From Chitinophaga niastensis (lineage in GTDB: Bacteria; Bacteroidota; Bacteroidia; Chitinophagales; Chitinophagaceae): DNA of 64,000 nucleotides. The position numbers and the translations under genes were made by a program. Below are positions 1 to 6,850 of the stretch, in pieces. A model generated the notes under the pieces. It did not search any database. It saw nothing but the letters and a program-made list of their open reading frames with translations, and was not told the DNA's origin. Every line of letters begins with the position of its first letter. Within the stretch, counting starts at the first letter, position 1. The stretch lies in contig NZ_PYAW01000001.1 of the NCBI RefSeq assembly GCF_003014755.1, positions 1,612,001 to 1,676,000 on the forward strand. The letters are read 5' to 3'.

Positions 1-319
1 GCATATCTGCAGCGCCTCCGAGACTGAAGCTTTTACCTCCCTCGGCAATTAATTGTTGCAGCGGAAATATTTTAAAGTAAGGTATTAAGCTGTCTGATAA
101 AGCATCCGAAAGCTGGGTAAGATGGCCATTGTCTTGTACTTTATAGGCGGCGCTGGCCGTAATTCTGTAAACACCCGGATTAGATTTCATTACGCTAAAT
201 CCCCCGGTTGTAATATCCAGGTAATCACTTTTCACCTGAGCTCCTTTATCTTTTTTGCAGGCTATAGAAAATAGGCTTAGGCATAGCAATGCCGCTACAG
301 TTGATTTGGCTGATATCAT
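1..319 (-). CDS. Hypothetical lipoprotein, cut by the left window edge
   Basis: The first 106 codons of a minus-strand gene whose 3' end lies outside the window. It starts at ATG 319-317. The N-terminus (MISAKSTVAALLCLSLFSIAC) is a short basic region, a hydrophobic stretch and a lipobox with Cys21, so the mature protein should be an acylated lipoprotein, followed by the charged KKDKGAQ. The visible mature part (about 85 residues) is moderately polar, and no domain could be recognised. Its promoter would lie in 320-495, the spacer shared with the 3' end of the neighbouring YkuK-like gene. The lipoprotein call is direct from sequence; the function is unknown. Confidence 0.7.
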   Translation of the reverse strand, partial: MISAKSTVAALLCLSLFSIACKKDKGAQVKSDYLDITTGGFSVMKSNPGVYRITASAAYKVQDNGHLTQLSDALSDSLIPYFKIFPLQQLIAEGGKSFSLGGAADM

Positions 320-495
320 AATAAAGGTTTGTGTATTGAGATAATTTAACTGTATGTATAGCGGGGAAAGAAAGGAAAAGTTACAGACCGTAAATAAACA
401 AAATAGCTTGATAAGGGGAGAAAAAATCACCTGACGTGAGGATCACATCATTATAATATTTGGGAGAGGTACAATATTCAGGTGCCTTAGGAGGC

Positions 496-969
496 TTAAT
501 TAACTACCTTATTAGCGCAGCTACTGCTGGCAAAGGCTTCTGGCTTGGCTTTGAAGGCAAAACCCATACCCAGGATATAACCCATGGCTTCACGGAGTGC
601 CAGGTTACTTTTAAATTGAGGGTTGGTATTGATGTCTGCGTGTACTTCCATGTCTACATCATATTCAGTAAACAGGTCGCACAGTTCATACGCAATCTCA
701 ATACTTTTGGCTACTTCTACCAGCATACGTTCTTTGATAGAATAGCGGTCTTTCGTTTTTTCATTATGGATAAACATAAATCCGCCATGACCTTCCCGCA
801 GGAAAACGATTACGGTAGCAAATTCAGTATCCAATCCTTTTACCTGGGAATCAGTACCAATGCACACTTTCAGCCGAAAGCCGTTACCTGTTTCGCGAAT
901 AATGGCCTGACGAACTTCGTCTTTAACCGGAAGGTGAATAACCTCTCCATTAAATCTTCTCCATTGCAT
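496..969 (-). CDS. YkuK-like RNase H fold protein (DUF458 family)
   Basis: 157 residues, close to the length of Bacillus YkuK (about 170). The family is predicted to have an RNase H-like fold. The motif CIGTDSQ (residues 36-42) lies on the first strand, where the fold places a metal-binding Asp (Asp40). Further acidic candidates are Glu82 (KERML region) and Asp112 in VHADINTNP. Members are thought to be nucleic-acid enzymes but no biochemical role is settled, so a function is inference. The gene stands alone: a spacer of about 200 bp with a terminator separates it from the next minus-strand gene upstream. An overlapping plus-strand frame of similar length is a shadow, since it lacks family features. 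Confidence 0.8.
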   Translation of the reverse strand: MQWRRFNGEVIHLPVKDEVRQAIIRETGNGFRLKVCIGTDSQVKGLDTEFATVIVFLREGHGGFMFIHNEKTKDRYSIKERMLVEVAKSIEIAYELCDLFTEYDVDMEVHADINTNPQFKSNLALREAMGYILGMGFAFKAKPEAFASSSCANKVVN

Positions 970-1106
970 AAAAATTATAATTAAAGGGTGAACATGCGTA
1001 TTGGGTCCGTTATAATGCCTGCCTGATGAAGTAATACCATGCGCTTAATGGGTCAACAATATGGGATGTATTCATGGGGGGATAACATCGATACATTACG
1101 AATATA

Positions 1107-1136
1107 CGAAAAAGCTGTTAGCATTCACTAACAGCT
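1107..1136 (-). terminator. Intrinsic terminator after the CoA-binding protein gene
   Basis: A perfect 9-bp stem (AGCTGTTAG / CTAACAGCT, 1113-1121 and 1128-1136) with a 6-base loop. On the minus strand the stem is followed by TTTTT. It lies about 40 bp beyond the stop of the minus-strand gene ending at 1177. Confidence 0.75.
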
Positions 1137-1176
1137 CATTATTAAAAAAGCATTAATATTTGGAGGAGATGACCGG

Positions 1177-1554
1177 CTAGAACTGACCAGTACTCAGCAA
1201 TACCAGCGTACAGGCTTCCACTGGCTGAATATTATGTTGCCTGGCAATATCTTCCAGTTCTTCATTTTCTGCACCGGGATTAAATATAATGCGGCGGGGT
1301 TGCAACTGCAGGATATAGTCGTAATATTCCTTCTGCAAAACAGGATTCAGGTAAATGCTCACAGTATCTACCTGCTCCAGTGCCGGATGTTCTGTAATCA
1401 CAGGTGTGTCTCCGATAGTGGCAGCACGTTTTCCGATGGCCACCACCGGATGCCCTTTGCCAGTAAGCCTGGTAACAGCCATATTGCTATATCTTTCCGG
1501 GTTGGGTGATGCACCCAGCACAACGGTGAGTTTTTTATTGTTATTGGTTTCCAT
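1177..1554 (-). CDS. CoA-binding protein (YccU/CoA_binding_2 family)
   Basis: 125 residues, matching the small single-domain CoA-binding family with a Rossmann-like fold. The N-terminal strand-loop VVLGASPNPERYSN (about 11-24) is the characteristic nucleotide-binding turn; residues 38-41 (VAIG) and the IIFNPGAENEE segment (about 89-99) form the later strands and the acidic loop typical of the family. Members bind CoA in vitro, but the cellular role is unknown. The gene lies 18 bp downstream of the truncated SDR remnant on the same strand, so they were probably once co-transcribed. A strong terminator follows. Confidence 0.85.
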   Translation of the reverse strand: METNNNKKLTVVLGASPNPERYSNMAVTRLTGKGHPVVAIGKRAATIGDTPVITEHPALEQVDTVSIYLNPVLQKEYYDYILQLQPRRIIFNPGAENEELEDIARQHNIQPVEACTLVLLSTGQF

Positions 1555-1572
1555 GTATCAAAATTACGAAAT

Positions 1573-2397
1573 TCAGAACAAGTGATAAACGCTGCGGGGC
1601 AAGTGAGCCAGGATATCTTTAAAGGCTTCATTCACCACCGGATACTTAAATGTAAAACCGTCCTGTAAAGCCCTTGCAGGCACTACCCATCTGCTTTTTA
1701 GCAATAATTCTGTTTCGGTACCAATTAATAATGCGCCCATCTTTAATAAAGGGGCAGGTGCCGGAATTCCGAAATGGTGACCTGCCGTATTGCGTAATGC
1801 TTTCATAAATGCCTGGTTGGAAACAGGGTTTGGTGCAGTACAATTATACACTCCGGTAAGCGCTTCGTTTACCATCATCCATTCCATCATCCGGCAAACA
1901 TCGGTGATATGAATCCAGGTAAACATTTGTTTACCATTGCCCTGGTAGCCGCCCAGTCCGAATTTGATGAGGTTCATATAAGGCTGCATTACACCACCTG
2001 TTTGCCATCCTAACGTAACGCCTATACGTAGTATTATTTTTCGTGTATGTGTTAGCGTTATATCATTAAAAGTTTTCTCCCACAGTTTACAAACCTGCAC
2101 AGAAAAATCGTTTTGTATTTCTCCGGTAAATTCATCCATGGGACGGTCTTCTGCATGTCGGTATATGGTAGCGCTGGTGGCATTGATCCATAATGCTGGT
2201 GGCGTTTTTAAAGTGTGAATGGCAGCCCCGAGCACCTTGGTGGCATTGATTCTGCTGTCAAATATGGCCTGTTTATTTTTGTCTGTATAACGGCAGTTCG
2301 CACGCTTGCCGGTCAGGTTAATGAGCAGGTCTGCATTTTCCAGAAAGGCTGTATAAAACCATCCGCTATCGTTAGCAGTTTCGGTTTTAAATTTTTG
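1573..2397 (-). pseudogene. 5'-truncated TIGR01777-family SDR epimerase (YfcH-like)
   Basis: An open frame of 274 codons runs from a TGA at 2400-2398 to the stop at 1573 without an in-frame ATG near its beginning; the first usable start is GTG at 2235. The product aligns with TIGR01777 sugar-nucleotide epimerase-like proteins from the middle of the first domain onward: LLINLTGKRANCRYTD, then the SDR segment with the catalytic Tyr (SATIYRH), then the DUF1731-type C-terminus (RWVVPARALQDGF). The first 50-60 residues, including the glycine-rich NAD(P)-binding loop, are absent. Only about 45 bp separate the frame from the upstream regulator's stop, so there is no room for them. A full-length paralogue lies at 43246-44160. 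Read as a decayed gene; a short expressed fragment from 2235 is possible. Confidence 0.75.
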
Positions 2398-2445
2398 TCA
2401 ATTCAAAATTTTCAGTAAGTATTGAAATGTATTAACAAAAAAAAA

Positions 2446-2952
2446 TTACTTGATGAGTTTTAGCAAGCTGCTGTAAAACCAGTTTTCTTCTGATTTAATA
2501 AAGGCACTGATAGTTCTATCAGTTTGTTGTGCAAACTTGTTGATGTTGGAGATGGAATCTTTGAACGCTTTCAGTTCTTTGTCTTTAGGGTCACCTTCTG
2601 CCTGCTGGAGTTGCAGCAGCACTTTCATAATAGGGTCCAGTTCACGTTTCTTTCTTTCGCGGGCAATATAGGTAGCCACTTTCCAGATATCTTTTTCTGC
2701 TACAAAAAACTCTTTCCTTTCGCCGGGAATGAGGATACGCTCTACCAGGCCCCAGTTAATCAGCTCCCTTACATTCATATTAGTATTACCACGGGAAATG
2801 TTCAGTTGCTCCATGATATCATCTGCACTCAAGGGATCGGGCATCACCAGCAGCAACGCGTGAATCTGAGCCATGGTGCGGTTAATGCCCCATTGAGCTC
2901 CTAAAGATCCCCATGTTTGAATAAACTGTGCTTTTGCTTCCACTAAGTTCAT
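2446..2952 (-). CDS. GbsR/MarR-family transcriptional regulator
   Basis: 168 residues. Residues about 25-90 form a MarR-like winged helix (MAQIHALLLVMPDPLSADDI, then ISRGNTNMNVRELINWGLVE, which reads as the recognition helix followed by the wing). The C-terminal half is helical and should mediate dimerisation, as in GbsR-type repressors. The start at ATG 2952 is supported by a well-spaced upstream promoter. Target genes are unknown. A near-palindrome overlaps its own -33 element, which suggests autoregulation. It sits upstream of the truncated SDR on the same strand; in many genomes such regulators control adjacent oxidoreductases, so the decayed gene may once have been its target (inference). 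Confidence 0.85.
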   Translation of the reverse strand: MNLVEAKAQFIQTWGSLGAQWGINRTMAQIHALLLVMPDPLSADDIMEQLNISRGNTNMNVRELINWGLVERILIPGERKEFFVAEKDIWKVATYIARERKKRELDPIMKVLLQLQQAEGDPKDKELKAFKDSISNINKFAQQTDRTISAFIKSEENWFYSSLLKLIK

Positions 2953-2990
2953 GTAGGTCGTAGTTTTATAGCGTGTACTATTTATAAGAC

Positions 2991-3022
2991 CAAATGTATA
3001 TCAAGTTTTTGAACTTTCAAAA
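2991..3022 (-). promoter_or_regulatory. Promoter and candidate operator of the GbsR/MarR gene
   Basis: On the minus strand, TTG (3020-3018), a 19-base spacer and TACATTTG (2998-2991) match the Bacteroidota housekeeping promoter exactly. An interrupted palindrome TTTTGAA-CT-TTCAAAA (3007-3022) covers the -33 element and part of the spacer, a position where a repressor dimer could block polymerase. Confidence 0.6.
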
Positions 3023-3050
3023 TCTAATGAAACACTTTCATACAGGCACA

Positions 3051-3079
3051 AAAAAAGGCGGAGTATTCACTCCGCCTTT
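3051..3079 (-). terminator. Intrinsic terminator after pdhC
   Basis: An 11-bp perfect stem (AAAGGCGGAGT / ACTCCGCCTTT, 3054-3064 and 3069-3079) with a 4-base loop. On the minus strand a T-rich tail follows. It lies 22 bp past the pdhC stop. Confidence 0.85.
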
Positions 3080-3100
3080 CGTATAGCTATTATCGTTAGT

Positions 3101-4738
3101 TTAAACCAGCATAGTCACCGGATTTTCCAGGTAACCTTTCAGGGTAGCCAGGAAACGTGCGCCTACAGCGCCATCCACACTTCTGTGGTCGCAGCTCAGG
3201 GTCAGTTTCATGATATTGGCTATTTTCACCTGACCTTTTTCCACAATCGCAGTTTCTTTGATACCACCTACTGCCAGGATCGCTGAATCCGGCGGGTTAA
3301 TGATAGCAGTGAATTCGTCGATACCCAGCATACCAAGGTTGGAAATGCTGAAAGTATTGCCGCTGAATTCCTGTGGTTGCAGTTTCTTGTTTTTTGCTTT
3401 TTCGTACAATCCTTTTGCTTCACCAGCAATCTGGCTCAGTGTCTTTTGATCAGCAAAGCGGATCACCGGAACTATCAGGCCATCTTCTATTGCTACAGCA
3501 GAACCAATATGTACATGTTGATTATGACGGATAAAGTCGCCCATCCAGCTGCTGTTTACTTCAGGGTGCAGACGCAGCGCCAGGGCAGAAGCCTTGATCA
3601 CCATGTCATTGAAGGAAATTTTAACCGGAGAAATTTCGTTGATGGCTTTACGTGCATCCATCGCCTTATCCATATTCACATCTATCTTCAGATAGAAGTG
3701 AGGAGCAGTAAATTTGCTTTCGCTCAAACGCTTGGCAATTACCTGGCGCATTTTAGAGAGCGGTGTATCGGTATAACCTTCCTGTCCGGCTGGTACAAAA
3801 ACAGGAGCAGCAGGAGCTACACCATTTTGTGCAGCAGGAGCCGCAGTGGCGGCAACAGCAGGAACAAAGCTATCTACATCTTTCTTAATAATACGGCCAC
3901 CATCACCGGAACCGGTTACCTGGTGAATGTCGATACCTTTTTCTTCCGCCAGCTTTTTAGCCAGTGGGGAAGCTTTGATACGACCATCTGTATTATTATT
4001 AGAACCTGTAGCTGCTGCAGTAGTTACAGTAGATGCCGGAGCAGCACTTTCAGCAGCAGGAGCTGCTTTTGCCGCCGGCGCAGCATTTTCAGCCGCCAGG
4101 ATTGCATCTATATTAGTACCCTGTTTACCTACAATAGCGATGATGCCGTTTATTTTAGCAGCTTCACCTTCTTTTACACCTACATATAATAAAGTACCGT
4201 CGGCATAGCCCATTACTTCCATGGTCGCTTTATCAGTTTCCACTTCTGCCAGTACATCGTCATTCTTCACTACATCACCTGTTTTCTTATGCCAGGCTAC
4301 TATCTTACCTTCTGTCATAGTATCGCTTAACAGCGGCATACGTATAACAGTCGCATTTTTCAGTGCTTCTTTTAACGCAGCATCATCAACGGCAGGTGCA
4401 GCAGCGGGAGCGGCCTGTGGTGCAGGAGCAGCGGCTGACTGAGCCGGCGCAGCAGGAGCGGCGCTTTTATTATCTTCCAGTAAAGATTTGTAATCTTCTC
4501 CCGGTTTACCTACAATGGCAATAATTCCGTTTACTTTAGCTGCTTTCCCTTTCTCCACACCAATATACAACAGGGTTCCTTCTACATAACCCATTACTTC
4601 CATTGTTGCCTTGTCGGTCTCTACTTCAGCTATAACATCGTCTGCCTTTACTGTATCGCCCACCTTTTTATGCCATTCCGCAATCACCCCTTCCGTCATC
4701 GTATCACTCAAAAGGGGCATTCTGATAACTTCTGCCAT
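3101..4738 (-). CDS. pdhC: Pyruvate dehydrogenase E2, dihydrolipoamide acetyltransferase
   Basis: 545 residues; the E2 core of the pyruvate dehydrogenase complex, which transfers the acetyl group from lipoate to CoA. Domains in order: lipoyl domain 1 (1-80, lipoyl Lys43 in ETDKATME), an Ala/Pro linker, lipoyl domain 2 (129-206, Lys170 in the same motif), a second linker, the peripheral subunit-binding domain (about 252-288, RIKASPLAKKLAEEKGID), and the catalytic domain (about 323-545). The catalytic motif DHRSVDG contains His518 and Asp522. Two lipoyl domains and the overall size fit the long bacterial/mitochondrial E2 form. E1 and E3 genes are not adjacent, so the complex is encoded at scattered loci. 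A strong promoter with an internal palindrome lies upstream and a terminator downstream, so it is a single-gene unit. Confidence 0.95.
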   Translation of the reverse strand: MAEVIRMPLLSDTMTEGVIAEWHKKVGDTVKADDVIAEVETDKATMEVMGYVEGTLLYIGVEKGKAAKVNGIIAIVGKPGEDYKSLLEDNKSAAPAAPAQSAAAPAPQAAPAAAPAVDDAALKEALKNATVIRMPLLSDTMTEGKIVAWHKKTGDVVKNDDVLAEVETDKATMEVMGYADGTLLYVGVKEGEAAKINGIIAIVGKQGTNIDAILAAENAAPAAKAAPAAESAAPASTVTTAAATGSNNNTDGRIKASPLAKKLAEEKGIDIHQVTGSGDGGRIIKKDVDSFVPAVAATAAPAAQNGVAPAAPVFVPAGQEGYTDTPLSKMRQVIAKRLSESKFTAPHFYLKIDVNMDKAMDARKAINEISPVKISFNDMVIKASALALRLHPEVNSSWMGDFIRHNQHVHIGSAVAIEDGLIVPVIRFADQKTLSQIAGEAKGLYEKAKNKKLQPQEFSGNTFSISNLGMLGIDEFTAIINPPDSAILAVGGIKETAIVEKGQVKIANIMKLTLSCDHRSVDGAVGARFLATLKGYLENPVTMLV

Positions 4739-4761
4739 AGTGTTTTATTCAAAATTTTGTT

Positions 4762-4793
4762 CAAACCTACATGTTTTTGCGCAAAAACGCAAA
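4762..4793 (-). promoter_or_regulatory. pdhC promoter with a 16-bp palindrome between its two boxes
   Basis: On the minus strand TTTG (4793-4790), a 20-base spacer and TAGGTTTG (4769-4762). The spacer contains the perfect 16-bp palindrome GTTTTTGCGCAAAAAC at 4773-4788, a likely regulator-binding site by position and symmetry. The transcript would begin about 15 bp upstream of the pdhC start codon. Confidence 0.55.
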
Positions 4794-4857
4794 GAAGGAA
4801 TTGTAAACTGTTTAAAAATGACTATCTATCGTTAATATTTAATCAGAGAACATATGA

Positions 4858-6762
4858 TTAAAAATCCAGCTCCATATTAAGTCTGTCTTTCAGCTCCTTT
4901 ACCAGTGGGTATTTTTCTGACATTTGTTGAAACTGCTCTCTGCTGGAAAGCGGTGCTGGTCCTATGTCCTGCGTTTGCTGGCTTTCATCCAGTTGCAGGG
5001 TGAGAACGATCGCCGGATTGTTAAATTTCTGTTTCAGAAAATCAGCAATCACCAGTTTTTCTTCCTCCATAAACCGGAATTGTACAATGTTCCGGCTCAC
5101 AATACCCACTTCGGCAGGAGCCAGTAACTTCAGCTGTGCCAGCTGAAGATTGCTTACCACCGTCATTTTATTGGCCTGTCGGTACAGATCAATAAATTCT
5201 TCCCAGTACACATGGATGGCACCCATCGTAAGCGGAATGATCTGTATCTGGGTAGTGTCCTGTTGTTTGGCTGCCATGGCTTCTTTCATGGCGGCAAGCC
5301 CTGTTAATTTATTCGCCGGGGCTGGTGCAGCTTTGGTAGCTGCTGGTGCAGCAGTGGTTGTATCGGTTGCCGGCGCAGGTATATTTACCGGAGCTGCTGG
5401 TGCTGGTGTGGGCGCAACAGGAGCCACTGCAGCGGGTGCAGGTGCATTTTCGCTTACGGGCGGCGCAGGAGGTGCGGTTACGGTATCTACTGTTAAACGG
5501 GCTGCCGGCGGAGGCGTAATACTTTCTGCTGTAGCCGGGCGTTCAGTAATAGTTTTAGCCGTTACCGGCTGTGCGGCTGGGGCACGCAGCTTTTGCGGCA
5601 CAGATCCGTCAGCTACTAACTTTTTTTTTGATACCTCCCCATTACTGTCATCGCTCACCAGGGTTACGGCCTGCTGCAGGTAACACAGCTTTATCAGCGC
5701 CATTTCCACATGTAAGCGCTTGTTGCGTGCCATACGGTAATGGATCTCTGTTTCATTAAGCAGATGCAGTGCTGTGATCAGGTAAGCAGGACTTATCTGT
5801 CCGGATAACTGTTTATAGCGTTCTTTCAGATTACCCGATACTTCCACAAGATGAAGGGCTTTGTCTTCTTTACACAGTAACAGGTTGCGTAAAAATTCTG
5901 CCCAGCCGTTCAGGAAATTATCTCCCTCAAAACCTTTCTGTAAAATTTCATCAAATATCAGCAGGGCAGTAGCAATGTCCTGTTGTAATACAGTTTCCAT
6001 CACCCGGAAAAAATAATCGTAATCCAGGATATTGAGGTGCTCCAATGTATTCTGATAGGTAAGATGCCCACTGGTAAAACTTACTATTTTGTCCAGTGTA
6101 CTCAGCGAGTCGCGCATACACCCATCGGTCTTTTGCGCAACCAGGTGCAGGGCATCTGCTTCTGCTTCAATATTTTCTTTGGTACATATCTCCTGCAGAT
6201 GATCTACGGTATCCTGTATAGTAATGCGTTTGAAATCAAATATCTGGCACCGGCTCAGGATGGTAGGCAATATCTTATGCTTTTCTGTGGTGGCCAGAAT
6301 GAAGATCGCATATGATGGCGGTTCTTCCAGCGTTTTTAGGAAAGCATTGAAAGCTGAGGAACTAAGCATGTGTACCTCATCTATAATATAGATCTTGTAT
6401 TTTCCTGCCTGTGGAGCAAAACGTACCTGCTCTACCAGGGTACGGATATCATCCACTGAGTTGTTGGAAGCCGCATCCAGCTCATGAATGTTAAAAGAAC
6501 TGCCTTCATTAAATGATTTACAGGAATGACATTCATTACAGGCTTCCCCATCCGGCTGCAGATTTTCGCAGTTAATGGTTTTAGCCAGGATGCGCGCACA
6601 GGTAGTTTTCCCTACCCCACGCGGCCCGCAAAACAGAAAGGCATGCGCCAGCTGGTTATTGCGGATGGCATTTTTAAGAGTGGTGGTAATATGTGCTTGT
6701 CCTACAACCGTTGAAAAGTTTTGTGGACGGTATTTACGGGCTGAAACGATAAAATTCTCCAT
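4858..6762 (-). CDS. dnaX: DNA polymerase III subunit gamma/tau
   Basis: 634 residues; the clamp-loader ATPase and polymerase-tethering subunit. The AAA+ region has the P-loop GPRGVGKTT (46-54), zinc ligands around CENLQPDGEACNECHSC (65-81), Walker B IIDEVHML (126-133) and sensor 1 region LATTEKHK (156-163). Domain III ends near residue 370. An Ala/Pro/Thr-rich linker (about 385-490) leads to the tau-specific C-terminus (about 495-634). At codons 378-381 (Ser-Lys-Lys-Lys) the gene contains nine consecutive A's preceded by GGGGAGG; the residue position is exactly where gamma ends in species that make both forms (see the separate entry). It is the first gene of its unit; 88 bp separate it from the peptidase gene. 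Confidence 0.95.
   Translation of the reverse strand: MENFIVSARKYRPQNFSTVVGQAHITTTLKNAIRNNQLAHAFLFCGPRGVGKTTCARILAKTINCENLQPDGEACNECHSCKSFNEGSSFNIHELDAASNNSVDDIRTLVEQVRFAPQAGKYKIYIIDEVHMLSSSAFNAFLKTLEEPPSYAIFILATTEKHKILPTILSRCQIFDFKRITIQDTVDHLQEICTKENIEAEADALHLVAQKTDGCMRDSLSTLDKIVSFTSGHLTYQNTLEHLNILDYDYFFRVMETVLQQDIATALLIFDEILQKGFEGDNFLNGWAEFLRNLLLCKEDKALHLVEVSGNLKERYKQLSGQISPAYLITALHLLNETEIHYRMARNKRLHVEMALIKLCYLQQAVTLVSDDSNGEVSKKKLVADGSVPQKLRAPAAQPVTAKTITERPATAESITPPPAARLTVDTVTAPPAPPVSENAPAPAAVAPVAPTPAPAAPVNIPAPATDTTTAAPAATKAAPAPANKLTGLAAMKEAMAAKQQDTTQIQIIPLTMGAIHVYWEEFIDLYRQANKMTVVSNLQLAQLKLLAPAEVGIVSRNIVQFRFMEEEKLVIADFLKQKFNNPAIVLTLQLDESQQTQDIGPAPLSSREQFQQMSEKYPLVKELKDRLNMELDF
5620..5640 (-). 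promoter_or_regulatory. Candidate programmed frameshift / slippage site in dnaX
   Basis: Read on the minus strand: GGGGAGG (5640-5634), four bases, then A9G (5629-5620). In the gene's frame the run is tcA AAA AAA AAG, which contains the slippery heptamer A AAA AAG. A -1 shift gives Val-Ser-Ser-stop; a +1 shift meets TAG at once; transcripts with one A added or removed also stop within four codons. The product would be about 384 residues, the AAA+ core without the tau tail. Escherichia dnaX uses this heptamer with an upstream Shine-Dalgarno stimulator; Thermus dnaX uses a nine-A transcriptional slippage run. An imperfect stem-loop (CTGTGC/GCACAG) begins 16 bases further on. Confidence 0.6.
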
Positions 6763-6850
6763 ATGACTGCTACGCTTTCGCGAGCGCCGAAAATACGCAC
6801 AAATTCAGTAAGAGAAAAATGCGGAGCATAGGCGTCGCTTTCCCAGGGTC

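Noticed and set aside
460..984. 174-codon plus-strand frame opposite the YkuK-like gene
   Set aside because: No recognisable features, whereas the minus-strand frame matches a known family over its full length.
3377..4189. Long plus-strand open frame opposite pdhC (270 codons)
   Set aside because: It is the antisense of the Ala/Pro-rich linkers and domains of pdhC, with no family resemblance; pdhC has complete motifs.
5150..5683. Ala/Val-rich plus-strand frame opposite dnaX (177 codons)
   Set aside because: A composition shadow of the dnaX Ala/Pro/Thr linker; the sense frame is a full dnaX.
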